A DNA stretch of 47,616 nt from a virus. Shown here one piece after another: positions 1 through 6,826 of this stretch; position 1 is the first letter of the stretch; each line of letters begins with the position of its first letter. The DNA lies in IMG/VR virus record IMGVR_UViG_3300036863_000051, positions 1 through 47,616 of that record; one strand, written 5' to 3'. The position numbers and the translations under genes were made by a program. The notes beneath the pieces are model-generated. The model did not search any database, had not been told where the DNA came from, and saw only the letters and a list, made by a program, of their open reading frames with translations.

Positions 1-117
1 ACGATCACCGACTCGGCGGTCGGGCAGGGCACGATCCTCGCGCTCAACCCATCCGGGGCCGCCCCACCGGCCGGAGTGATCCCACCGATCGTCAGCCAAT
101 ACAGCGGACGCTGGTGA
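1..117 (+). CDS. C-terminal end of an unidentified phage protein (5' truncated)
   Basis: An open frame enters from the left edge and encodes 38 residues ending in PPIVSQYSGRW before TGA. It is Ala/Pro/Gly-rich with no recognisable domain. The same last 11 residues end the next gene at 130-303, so the two genes share a duplicated 3' end. It probably belongs to the head/structural operon that continues from the right end of the window on a circular map. Function is not assignable. Confidence 0.6.
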   Translation, partial: TITDSAVGQGTILALNPSGAAPPAGVIPPIVSQYSGRW

Positions 118-301
118 AAGGACCCCATCGTGGCAGCCATATGGATGATCCTGCTCGCCGCTGCGCTGCTCGATAGCCTCGCCGTCGTGGTAGTCCTCGC
201 GTGGTTGCGGCTCGGGGAACTTGAGGATCTGCTCACCCTGCTGCTCTGGCGCCGCGCTGGGCAGCCGCCACCGATCGTCAGCCAATACAGCGGACGCTGG
301 T
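82..301 (+). repeat. 34-bp direct repeat ending two consecutive genes
   Basis: The same 34 bases lie at 82-115 and 268-301. Each copy encodes PPIVSQYSGRW directly before a stop codon and is followed by a nearly identical stop plus Shine-Dalgarno block (tgaaagga and tagaaagga). The repeat therefore duplicates both the C-terminal peptide and the ribosome-binding site of the following gene. Confidence 0.9.
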
Positions 302-303
302 AG
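130..303 (+). CDS. Small single-span membrane protein with the shared PPIVSQYSGRW tail
   Basis: A 57-residue ORF starts at GTG 130, eight bases after AAAGGA. An in-frame ATG at 145 is an alternative but is farther from that site. Residues about 4-26 are strongly hydrophobic (AIWMILLAAALLDSLAVVVV) and look like one transmembrane helix, followed by an Arg-rich turn and the shared C-terminal peptide. It sits between the truncated left gene and a structural gene, so a virion or assembly role is possible. No family is recognised. Confidence 0.6.
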   Translation: MAAIWMILLAAALLDSLAVVVVLAWLRLGELEDLLTLLLWRRAGQPPPIVSQYSGRW

Positions 304-315
304 AAAGGAATCTGG

Positions 316-798
316 ATGGCAAGGTACTCCTCGCACGTCATCAGCCCGGCGGCGCTCGCCAACGACACCGGATTCGCATGGCTCATGGGCGTGGCTGCCG
401 CTGGCGGGAAGCTGCGCCGCGTCATCCTCGGCTGCCGCAACACCACCGTCGCGACCGCGGTCACCGACTTCCAGGCCAAGGTCGGGATCGGTCGGGTGAG
501 CACGGACGGGACCGGTGCCCTCACCGCTGCCACGGTCAACAAGCTCGACCCGCGGCATCCCGCCGCGAGCCTGCGAAGTGGCACCGCATGGGCCACCTCA
601 CCGCCAACCGTCGGGGCTGCGGCAACCGACATCCTCGCGATCACGTTCAACACCAAGAGTGGCGTGGATCTCCCCGCGGAGTTCCTCGAGGAATTCTGGA
701 TCGACAACCTCGTCACCGACGGGTTCGCGTTCCTCAATCGTGGTGGTCTGATGCCAGCCGCGCACGTCTTCGACATGCTGTATGAGTGGGAGGAATGA
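316..798 (+). CDS. Putative phage structural protein, 160 aa
   Basis: ATG at 316 follows AGAAAGGAA. The 160-residue product is mixed beta-rich (alternating Val/Thr/Ala stretches, Gly turns), with no signal peptide, membrane span or long coiled coil. The C-terminal part contains GVDLPAEFLEEFWIDNL. Size and position just before the head-tail connector genes suggest a head decoration or accessory virion protein, but no named family is claimed. An endonuclease cassette begins directly after its stop codon. Confidence 0.65.
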   Translation: MARYSSHVISPAALANDTGFAWLMGVAAAGGKLRRVILGCRNTTVATAVTDFQAKVGIGRVSTDGTGALTAATVNKLDPRHPAASLRSGTAWATSPPTVGAAATDILAITFNTKSGVDLPAEFLEEFWIDNLVTDGFAFLNRGGLMPAAHVFDMLYEWEE

Positions 799-808
799 GG
801 AGGAATAA

Positions 809-835
809 CTGACTGTCACACCCGCACGGTAGGCT
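809..835 (+). promoter_or_regulatory. Putative promoter of the AP2-HNH gene
   Basis: CTGACTGTC at 809-817 is followed by the -10-like TAGGCT at 830-835. ACTGTC begins exactly 18 bases before the -10, the same spacing as upstream of the HNH genes at 4917 and 16610. The -10 match is imperfect. The conserved spacing among three unrelated insertion sites is the main support. Confidence 0.5.
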
Positions 836-836
836 A

Positions 837-860
837 CTACGTGGGTTCCCACTCACGTAG
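837..860 (+). other. 5' stem-loop of the AP2-HNH mRNA
   Basis: CTACGTG (837-843) pairs perfectly with CACGTAG (854-860) around a 10-base loop. A competing pairing GTGGG/CCCAC lies inside. It starts at the predicted transcription start and ends directly before the GGAGG ribosome-binding site. Confidence 0.55.
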
Positions 861-868
861 GAGGCATC

Positions 869-1405
869 GTGATCGAGGTGGAAGTCAGAGGACCCAGCGG
901 CCTACACGTCGCGCTCATCGATGACGAGGACGAGGAACTGCTTGTCCATACATGGCGTCTCGCTGGCGGGAAAGGTGGGCACGGGAAGTACGCGGCAACA
1001 GTGATCGTTGAGGACGGCCAGGCAGCAACGATCTACCTACATCGCGCTGTTGCCGCACGGATGGGACTGATCGACGGCCTCAAGCCTGAAAAGGGCATGC
1101 GTGGCCGATGGTTGTCGAGCATCGACCACGCCAATGGCAACAAGCTGGATTGTCGCCGAGAGAACCTTCGGGTCCGTATTCGCGCTGACCAGATGCGCAA
1201 TCCCAATGACAGGCCGCGCAATACCAACCGTTCGGGCCACCGTGGCGTCTCATTCGTGGCCCGCCGTGAGCGGTATGGCAAACCGTGGATGGCCTACGTG
1301 ACGGTGAACTATCGGACCAAGAACCTTGGCTGGTACGCCACTGCTGAGGAGGCTGCGGCCGCTCGGCGGCGTTGGGATGAGCAGCACGCGAAGGAGGAAC
1401 CTTGA
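869..1405 (+). CDS. AP2-HNH homing-type endonuclease
   Basis: The 178-residue protein starts at GTG 869 after TAGGAGG. Residues about 50-105 form an HNH nuclease core: H58-R59, then IDHANGNKLDCRREN with D86-H87 and N89 as likely metal or catalytic residues. Residues about 122-174 match an AP2-type DNA-binding domain (SGHRGVSF, then GWYATAEEAA). AP2-HNH proteins are free-standing mobile endonucleases that cut a target gene and copy themselves in by repair. It has its own promoter-like site and hairpin, and overlaps the exported-protein gene at 1402, forming a two-gene insert in the structural operon. Base composition is more AT-rich than its neighbours. Confidence 0.88.
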   Translation: MIEVEVRGPSGLHVALIDDEDEELLVHTWRLAGGKGGHGKYAATVIVEDGQAATIYLHRAVAARMGLIDGLKPEKGMRGRWLSSIDHANGNKLDCRRENLRVRIRADQMRNPNDRPRNTNRSGHRGVSFVARRERYGKPWMAYVTVNYRTKNLGWYATAEEAAAARRRWDEQHAKEEP

Positions 1406-1905
1406 GGAAACGAATAGCGCTGATCGTTGCGGCATTGCTCGTTTTCGGTGTCGGTGCCGGGATTGCCTACGCGTCGATCCCTGGCCCGGACGGTGTGATC
1501 CATGGCTGCTACAAGACCTCGAACCCGGCGCAGGGCGCGCTGATCGCCATCGACTCGACCGCGTCCTGTCCGAGTGGGTATGCGGCGCTGAACTGGAATC
1601 AGACTGGCCCGCAAGGGTCGCCGGGGATCAGTGGCTATCAGGCCATCACGCAGACCTTCACTCGATTCGCTGGTGTCGCGGCCAATGGCATAAACACTGA
1701 TCTCTTCTGCCCTAGCGGCAAGAAGATCCTTGGTGGCGGATACGACGTGTTCAATGCGCCGCAGTTCACGGTCTATGCGAGCCGTCCTCTCCTGACTGGT
1801 CCGCAGTCAGCCAATGATGGATGGCGGCTCACGTTCAGCCATCCTGCTCTCCAGAGCGACGTCAACTACGACCTCTGGGCGGTCTGCGCGACCGTCGCGT
1901 CATAG
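1402..1905 (+). CDS. Exported protein of actinobacterial type
   Basis: TTG at 1402 overlaps the HNH stop codon (TTGA), indicating translational coupling. Residues 1-24 are a clear signal peptide or signal anchor (MRKR then LIVAALLVFGVGAGIAYA). The mature part begins IPGPDGVIHGCYK, a segment I recognise from many exported actinobacterial proteins, followed by a short GPQGSPG collagen-like stretch and a beta-rich C-terminal half with several cysteines. A secreted protein in a phage head operon is out of place, so it is probably a cargo (moron) gene carried with the endonuclease. Its function is unknown. It could alter the host surface after infection or in the lysogen. Confidence 0.75.
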   Translation: MRKRIALIVAALLVFGVGAGIAYASIPGPDGVIHGCYKTSNPAQGALIAIDSTASCPSGYAALNWNQTGPQGSPGISGYQAITQTFTRFAGVAANGINTDLFCPSGKKILGGGYDVFNAPQFTVYASRPLLTGPQSANDGWRLTFSHPALQSDVNYDLWAVCATVAS

Positions 1906-1916
1906 TGAGCTAGCCA

Positions 1917-2930
1917 GTGGGCTGGCGGCGTTGGCGTGGCGCGTCTTATCGTCAGGGCCAGCGGTGGGACCCACCCTGGCCGTCCGCCGCGCCCGCGCCA
2001 CCGGCAACACCACCAGAATGGCAGCGGCAGGCGGGACAACGGCAGCCAGCAGCAGCGGTCCGCCGCGGGCAGCGCTGGGATCCACCCTGGCCGTTCGCCC
2101 CGGCGGTGCCCCCAGCCCAGCCGGCGCAGTGGCAGCAGCAGCCGGGCCGACTCCAGCCCGCACCGGCGATACGCCGTGGCGGGTCGTGGAATCCGCCGTG
2201 GCCGTTCGTCGCGCCGCCCCCGCCTCCGTGGGTGCCGACAAGGCTGAGCGCCCGGCAGCGGCCCCGCTACGCGCCGCCACGCCGTGGCCACCGATGGGAC
2301 GCCCCATCTGCAGGTCCACCACCGGCACCGAGCCCATGGACCGTCCAGAACGTCGGCCGGCACGCACGGTGGAGCCCACCCCCGCCACGCGGAGCACGGT
2401 TCGACCCGCCATGGCCGTTCGTCCCAGCAACGCCACCCGCGTTCATCCCACGGCTACTGCAAGCCCACCGGCCACCACCGACACTGCGGCCCCGCGCTGG
2501 CCGGTTCCTGCCGGTCCCACCGGCACTGTCGGGACCGCCACCACGGTTCATCTGCGCCCGACGGCGCAGCCCCGACGTCCGTCCCCGGCGCGGCCGGATC
2601 ACCACCCCACCACCGTTCGTCGGGCCGGTCGCGCCGGGCATCTGGCGGCCAGGCTGGATCACCGCCCGACGCCGCCCGCCATTGGTGCCGAGGGTGGCGG
2701 GTCAGCGGTTCGACCCGCCATGGCCGTTCATCCCACCGCCCGAGTTCGCCCCCGGCCACGGCACGGTTCTCCTGACCGACCAGGCCACCGGCGCCGTCCA
2801 GACCGTCGGCCATGACATCGGCGTCGTGCAGCCCACCAGCCAAGCGATCGGCACCGTCCAGCCGGCCGACCACGATCGCGGCGCCGTGCAGCCAAGCGAA
2901 CAGGCGACAGGAAGGGTGAGACCCCAATGA
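1917..2930 (+). CDS. Proline/tryptophan repeat protein (R-W-D-P-P-W-P-F repeats)
   Basis: The 337-residue frame opens at GTG 1917 and ends in an ATGA overlap with the connector gene, supporting this frame over two other long open frames in the GC-rich stretch. It contains about eight degenerate units of 30-38 residues built on RRGxRWDPPWPFxxPxPP. They are followed from about residue 290 by five ten-residue units of the type QATGxVQPxx (DNA period 30). There is no signal peptide or catalytic motif. Between structural genes, an extended virion surface protein or head fibre is plausible but inferred. The start lacks a strong Shine-Dalgarno. Confidence 0.65.
   Translation: MGWRRWRGASYRQGQRWDPPWPSAAPAPPATPPEWQRQAGQRQPAAAVRRGQRWDPPWPFAPAVPPAQPAQWQQQPGRLQPAPAIRRGGSWNPPWPFVAPPPPPWVPTRLSARQRPRYAPPRRGHRWDAPSAGPPPAPSPWTVQNVGRHARWSPPPPRGARFDPPWPFVPATPPAFIPRLLQAHRPPPTLRPRAGRFLPVPPALSGPPPRFICARRRSPDVRPRRGRITTPPPFVGPVAPGIWRPGWITARRRPPLVPRVAGQRFDPPWPFIPPPEFAPGHGTVLLTDQATGAVQTVGHDIGVVQPTSQAIGTVQPADHDRGAVQPSEQATGRVRPQ
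2777..2921 (+). repeat. Five tandem 30-bp coding repeats
   Basis: The 3' end of the proline-rich gene encodes five successive decapeptides with the pattern x-x-Q/H-x-x-G-x-V-Q-P (TDQATGAVQT, VGHDIGVVQP, TSQAIGTVQP, ADHDRGAVQP, SEQATGRVRP). The units differ at the DNA level, so they are diverged and under protein-level constraint. Confidence 0.8.
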
Positions 2931-3862
2931 CCGCCACGGTCGCCGTATCCACCTACGACACGGGCGACGCCTACCAGCTTCCCTACACCCTGACCGCCGC
3001 CGACCCGACGTTCACGAACTGGGCGGGTGTCACCGTCACCACTACCGTCACCCGCCCGGATGGCACCGCGGATACGCCGACGGTCACCCCTGGCACACCA
3101 GCCGCCAATGTCCGCACATATCTCGCTGTCGGTGCCTGCTCCCAGCCGGGCACCTGGACGTACCGGTTTGTCGCCTCAGGGGCGCTCACTGAGGCGCAGG
3201 ATGGCCAGTTCTACGTCCGGCCGATCGCCGGCATGCAGGTCTACACCACCCTGGCCGAGCTCAAAGCCGGCCTCGGCATCCCCCAAACCGACACGGTCGA
3301 CGACGACGACCTCCAAAACGCGATCCTCACCGCGAGCAGGGCTGTCGAGGGCGATACGCAGCGGGTTTTCTACAAGACCACCGAGACCCGCACCCTCATC
3401 CCCACCGACCTGTGGCATGTGCGGCTCGGCCCCTACATGGATCTCGTCTCCGTCACCACCCTCAAGACCGACGCGGACGGCGACGGCACGTTCGAAACCA
3501 CCTGGGCCACCACCGACTACCAGCTCCTCACCGCCGACGGCACTCCCAACGTCAACGCCGCCCCCGAGGCGCGCCCCTACCGGCGGATCAAGGCGATCGG
3601 CACGCAGACGTTCCCCTGGCTGTGGCAATGGCATCTGGCCCGTAGCGACCTCGTCCAGATCAACGGGGTCTGGGGCTGGCCGGCCGTGCCCGACCGGATC
3701 CGCCGCGCCACAAGGCTCGCTGCGGCCGAAATCTACAAACTGAACTCCGCTCCATTCGGGGTCGCTGGATTCGGAGATCTTGGTCTGATACGGGTCCGCG
3801 CGAACCCGAAATACCAGGCGCTGATCAGCAACTATCAGCTCATGCCGGTCCCGGTGGCCTGA
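2927..3862 (+). CDS. Head-tail connector (gp6-like adaptor) with N-terminal beta domain
   Basis: The 311-residue protein begins at ATG 2927, overlapping the previous stop. Residues about 1-98 form a beta-rich, Ig-like domain rich in Thr/Val ending near FYVRP. Residues about 105-230 resemble phage head-tail connector proteins of the HK97 gp6/SPP1 gp15 type (TLAELKAGLGIP, a DDDDLQNAILTASRAVEG helix, then WPAVPDRIRRATRLAAAE). Such proteins ring the portal and join the tail. The extra N-terminal domain is longer than in minimal connectors and may be exposed on the neck. The next gene overlaps by one base. Confidence 0.78.
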   Translation: MTATVAVSTYDTGDAYQLPYTLTAADPTFTNWAGVTVTTTVTRPDGTADTPTVTPGTPAANVRTYLAVGACSQPGTWTYRFVASGALTEAQDGQFYVRPIAGMQVYTTLAELKAGLGIPQTDTVDDDDLQNAILTASRAVEGDTQRVFYKTTETRTLIPTDLWHVRLGPYMDLVSVTTLKTDADGDGTFETTWATTDYQLLTADGTPNVNAAPEARPYRRIKAIGTQTFPWLWQWHLARSDLVQINGVWGWPAVPDRIRRATRLAAAEIYKLNSAPFGVAGFGDLGLIRVRANPKYQALISNYQLMPVPVA

Positions 3863-4275
3863 TGGCCGCCCCAACCCTGCGGCAGGTCATCACCGCGATC
3901 GAAACCCGGCTGCTCACCATCCAGGGCCTCCGCGTGCTCGGTTACCAGGCCGACGTCATTAACCCGCCCATCGCGATCATCCTCTGCCCCCCCGTCGCCT
4001 CCTACCAGGTCGGCTACGGCGACCGACGCCCCATCCTCCAACCCGTCGTCCACGTCCTCGTGTCCTCCGCGGTCGACCGGGTCGGGCAGCTCCAGTTGGC
4101 GGACTACGCCGACCCCGACTCCCCAACGTCGATTCCCAAGACGATCGCCGCCGACCCGACCCTCGGCGGGGTCGTCGGCCAATGCCAGGTCCTGTCGTTC
4201 GATCTGCTCACCGCAGAAGAGGTCGGCGCGCTCGGCTACTACGGCGGCAAGTTCACGCTCCGCATCACCACCTAG
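3862..4275 (+). CDS. Tail terminator / tail completion protein candidate
   Basis: The 137-residue product starts at ATG 3862 within TGATG. It has the alternating alpha/beta pattern of tail completion proteins: an N-terminal helix (LRQVITAIETRLLTI), beta strands with PPIAIILCPP, and a C-terminal sheet (GGKFTLRITT). It lies between the connector and the tail tube, where siphoviruses encode the protein that caps the tail tube at the neck. Assignment rests mainly on size, fold pattern and position. Confidence 0.6.
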   Translation: MAAPTLRQVITAIETRLLTIQGLRVLGYQADVINPPIAIILCPPVASYQVGYGDRRPILQPVVHVLVSSAVDRVGQLQLADYADPDSPTSIPKTIAADPTLGGVVGQCQVLSFDLLTAEEVGALGYYGGKFTLRITT

Positions 4276-4314
4276 CAGCAACTAAGCGGCCCAGCACTCT
4301 CAAGGAGGTCCGGC

Positions 4315-4803
4315 GTGCCGCCTACCGCAATAACCCCATCCGTCCGATTCTTCCGGCCGGGGACCACCAAGGTGTACTGGGTCCGCGCCATCGTCCTCTA
4401 CACCGCCCCCACCAGGCTCGAGATCAATAGCGGTACGGACTTGAGTGGCGAGATCGCCGAGCTGAGCGGCTGGCAGGTCGCCTCCGACACGATCCCCACC
4501 CCAGACCTCGGCACCAGGTTCGTCCCCAAGATCGCCGGGCGGATCAACGCCGACGATTCCGCCATCAACTTCTACAGTTCGTCCACGGGCTTCACGGACG
4601 CCAGGTCGGTGCTCCCGCGCGACACTACTGGCTTTCTGGTCATAATGGATGGAGGGGACGTAAGCACCACTGGGCGCATGGACGTCTTTCCAGCCACAGT
4701 GACTAGTGTGCCTAAGCTGCGCGCACTGGAAGACCCGGCCCAAGTGAGCGTAACGTTCGCCGTGACTCGGGTGCCTGCGGAGGATTTGGTGATTCCTGTG
4801 TAA
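4315..4803 (+). CDS. Major tail (tube) protein
   Basis: The 162-residue protein starts at GTG 4315 after AAGGAGG. It is beta-rich with the usual tail tube features: an N-terminal strand pair, SGEIAELSGWQVASDTIPTPD, a central INADDSAINFYSSSTG segment and a C-terminal strand LRALEDPAQVSVTFAVTR. Length and place before the tail assembly chaperones fit the siphovirus tail tube subunit. From about 4621 to the stop, codon use changes abruptly (ACT, ACA, GTA, ATA, TTT, CCT) and the gene ends in TAA rather than TGA. The endonuclease cassette starts immediately after. Confidence 0.82.
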   Translation: MPPTAITPSVRFFRPGTTKVYWVRAIVLYTAPTRLEINSGTDLSGEIAELSGWQVASDTIPTPDLGTRFVPKIAGRINADDSAINFYSSSTGFTDARSVLPRDTTGFLVIMDGGDVSTTGRMDVFPATVTSVPKLRALEDPAQVSVTFAVTRVPAEDLVIPV

Positions 4804-4818
4804 TATCCCTTTTCTCCT

Positions 4819-4842
4819 ACTGTCCTGATCTCGTAGTAGAAT
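4819..4842 (+). promoter_or_regulatory. Putative promoter of the HNH gene at 4917
   Basis: ACTGTC at 4819-4824 precedes the -10-like TAGAAT at 4837-4842 with an 18-base start-to-start distance, matching the sites at 812/830 and 16519/16537. The surrounding 4801-4856 segment is AT-rich compared with the rest of the window. Confidence 0.55.
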
Positions 4843-4858
4843 AGTGGTGTACGTAAGT

Positions 4859-4889
4859 GGCGCTCGCGGTGTGTGACCACCCGAGCGCC
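4859..4889 (+). other. Strong stem-loop in the HNH leader
   Basis: GGCGCTCG (4859-4866) pairs with CGAGCGCC (4882-4889). After a single bulged C, GGTG (4868-4871) pairs with CACC (4878-4881) around a six-base loop. The same plan (7-8 bp, bulged C, 4 bp) occurs before the HNH at 16610. Confidence 0.7.
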
Positions 4890-4916
4890 TGGCCGGACCG
4901 CCTGAGGAGGCCCGAC

Positions 4917-5648
4917 GTGAAAGAGGCTACCAAGCGTTGCTCGAAGTGTCGGCAAGACCAGCCGATCACGCTGTTCCGCAAGCGTGCAGATAGGCCGAAT
5001 AGTCTGCTGTCTTGGTGCAGGGACTGCGACCGAGAGTACAACCGCACGTATGTGCGCCCTTACCGGCCATGTACGGTCACCTTGCCCTCGGGGGAGCCTT
5101 GCCCTCGGCCCTATGAGGGAAACGGCTACTGTCACACGCACAACTGGCGTTTCCAGCAGCACGGTGACCCGCAAGCGGACAAGCCTATCGGTCCCTGGCG
5201 CGCTCAGTCGGGCTGTTCCATTCCGGGATGTCCCGGCAAGTTCTACTCCCGCGAATGGTGTGAGCGTCACTACCAGGCGTGGCGAGCGCATGGTGATCCC
5301 CTGAAGCGGATCAATGCACCGGCCGGGCAAGCGGATCATTACACTAGGGAGGGCTATCACCAGATCTCTGTCGATGGTCGGATCGTGCGCGAGCATCGCT
5401 GGGTCATGGAGCAAGCCCTTGGTCGGCCACTGTTATCCGAGGAACATGTCCATCACAAGAACGGCATCAAGGATGACAACCGGCTGGAGAACCTTGAGCT
5501 GTGGGTAGGCTGGGGGAAGCAGCCGAAGGGTCAGCGGGTGGCCGACCTCGTGGCGTTCGTGGTGGAGCGGTACCCAGCGCAGGTGACCAGGATGCTCCGG
5601 GCGCAGCGCCGTGGCGTCAAGCCAACGGAGCATCCCACGCTCTGGTAG
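4917..5648 (+). CDS. HNH endonuclease with N-terminal zinc-binding repeats
   Basis: The start is GTG 4917 after GAGGAGG, giving 243 residues; an upstream in-frame start would lie inside the leader hairpin. The N-terminal half carries several metal-binding modules: CSKCRQD, CRDC, a C-x-H-x-H cluster ([16 protein letters not shown]) and [20 protein letters not shown]. Residues about 145-205 hold the HNH core ([14 protein letters not shown], then [20 protein letters not shown]). Small zinc modules often help homing nucleases bind DNA. It lies between the tail tube gene and a convergent membrane-protein gene, inside the tail operon, so a mobile insertion is the likely explanation. Confidence 0.85.
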   Translation: MKEATKRCSKCRQDQPITLFRKRADRPNSLLSWCRDCDREYNRTYVRPYRPCTVTLPSGEPCPRPYEGNGYCHTHNWRFQQHGDPQADKPIGPWRAQSGCSIPGCPGKFYSREWCERHYQAWRAHGDPLKRINAPAGQADHYTREGYHQISVDGRIVREHRWVMEQALGRPLLSEEHVHHKNGIKDDNRLENLELWVGWGKQPKGQRVADLVAFVVERYPAQVTRMLRAQRRGVKPTEHPTLW

Positions 5649-5651
5649 TGA

Positions 5652-6152
5652 CTACTGGCCGACGGCAGCGCAAGCAGCATTCATGCTCTTGGCCGCGGCG
5701 ATGTAGGCATCGGTGTCCCCGACGGTGATCGCGGCGAGCATGCGCTGTGTTGCAAGGCGGATCTTGGGGATGTTTGACCGTTGGCCGGTATCGTAGAACT
5801 GCTTGGTCTTGTCGCGGATCTCGTTGTCGGTGAGCAGGCTGTTGCCGATGTCGCCCATGACGTTGCGGAAGTGCCCGCAGGACAACTGCGTCGAGGCGTC
5901 CGCTTCCGGCGTGGTCGGCTTGGGCGCGTCGGTGCTGACTGGAGTCTCGACCTGGACGGGTGCGCTGGTCACCTCGGGCGTTTGCGTAGCGGTGCTGGTA
6001 TCGCTGTTGCCATCGACGAGACTAGAGATCCAGCCGATCACGAAGAGCACAGCGAGGACGGCGAGGATGATCCGTCCAACGTGGCGCTTGCGCTTCGGCG
6101 GCGGTGGGGTGGTGAGCGGGCCCCATCCGGGGGTCTGCGTAGACTGACTCAT
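5652..6152 (-). CDS. Membrane-anchored protein with proline/threonine linker (moron candidate)
   Basis: The leftward gene encodes 166 residues from ATG 6152, preceded on its strand by AAGGAGGG. Residues about 20-30 are basic (PPPPKRKRHVGR) and residues about 30-52 form a transmembrane helix (IILAVLAVLFVIGWISSLV). A Thr/Pro-rich spacer of about 40 residues then leads to a C-terminal domain with two cysteines (CGHF and AACAAVG). Topology suggests the C-terminal domain lies outside the membrane. It is antisense to the tail operon and its stop codon is three bases from the HNH stop, so it seems to be cargo of that insertion. It may act during lysogeny, for example in superinfection exclusion, but this is inference. 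Confidence 0.75.
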   Translation of the reverse strand: MSQSTQTPGWGPLTTPPPPKRKRHVGRIILAVLAVLFVIGWISSLVDGNSDTSTATQTPEVTSAPVQVETPVSTDAPKPTTPEADASTQLSCGHFRNVMGDIGNSLLTDNEIRDKTKQFYDTGQRSNIPKIRLATQRMLAAITVGDTDAYIAAAKSMNAACAAVGQ

Positions 6153-6255
6153 GTCGGTCCCTCCTTGGGGGATCGGCCGGGCCCCGGGCTGTCCCAACAG
6201 CTGCGGGGCCGCCCCATGTGGGGCACCGATGAGTATGCGCCTTCCACGCAACCCG

Positions 6256-6279
6256 CGTATAGGCCATTCGGCCTATACG
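6256..6279. promoter_or_regulatory. Perfect 10-4-10 inverted repeat in a divergent intergenic region
   Basis: CGTATAGGCC (6256-6265) and GGCCTATACG (6270-6279) are exact inverted copies around ATTC. It lies between the leftward membrane-protein gene (start 6152) and the rightward tail gene (start 6314), and TATA-like steps occur in both arms. This fits an operator for a dimeric regulator, or a symmetric promoter-operator. No T-tract follows, so a terminator is less likely. Confidence 0.55.
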
Positions 6280-6313
6280 ATGCAGGACCGTTATCCCACG
6301 CGAGGTGGCATAG

Positions 6314-6826
6314 ATGGCGCAGTTCGAGATCAAAGACAGCGGTGATCTCAAGAAACTGAACAAGCAACTCCGCCAGCTGGCCAACGGCAAGGAGATCCGC
6401 AAGGAGCTCACCAGCGGGCTGCGTGACGTGTTGAAGCCGATCGTCCCCGAGGTCCGCGCCGCGTACAAGGCGGCCCCGTCGATGGGCCATGACTCGATGG
6501 CTCGTGGTTCTCGCGGCCGGGCGGACCTGCGGGGGCTGCTGGCCAAGGCAACCCGGGTCGAGGTGAAGCTGACTGGACGGGCGGCAGGTGCCCGCATCCG
6601 AGTGGATGGTCGGCGGCTTCCTGATCGGATGAAGGGCTTGGCGCGGGCATGGGAGGGCGAGGGCCGGCCATGGCGGCACCCGGTCTATGGGGATCGGACC
6701 ACCTGGGTGCAACAGAAGTCACGGAAGACGTTCTACCCGATCGTGCAGCGGCATGAGGCCCAGGCACGCCGGGCGGTCGAGCAGGTCATTGCTCAGGTCA
6801 AAGCGAAGCTGGAGAGAGCGGTATGA
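6314..6826 (+). CDS. HK97 gp10-like head-tail joining / tail protein
   Basis: The 170-residue protein starts at ATG 6314. It opens with a LxxLxxQLRQLA helix and contains KELTSGLRDVLKPIVPEVRAA, then a basic central part and a C-terminal helix (AQARRAVEQVIAQVKAKLE) following a TFYPIVQRH segment. This layout is that of HK97 gp10-family minor tail or neck proteins, which act in tail completion. The gene overlaps the tail chaperone gene by four bases. In a standard order it would directly follow the tail genes at 3862-4803, now separated by the HNH cassette. Confidence 0.7.
   Translation: MAQFEIKDSGDLKKLNKQLRQLANGKEIRKELTSGLRDVLKPIVPEVRAAYKAAPSMGHDSMARGSRGRADLRGLLAKATRVEVKLTGRAAGARIRVDGRRLPDRMKGLARAWEGEGRPWRHPVYGDRTTWVQQKSRKTFYPIVQRHEAQARRAVEQVIAQVKAKLERAV

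Noticed and set aside
1814-2815. A 333-codon open frame overlapping the proline/tryptophan repeat gene
   Set aside because: It is a GC-bias shadow: no repeats at protein level, Thr/Ala/Arg-rich random composition, and it does not end in the overlap with the connector gene that the 1917-2930 frame shows.
4572-5414. A long leftward frame opposite the tail tube and HNH genes
   Set aside because: It spans two unrelated plus-strand genes and their promoter, and shows no domain.
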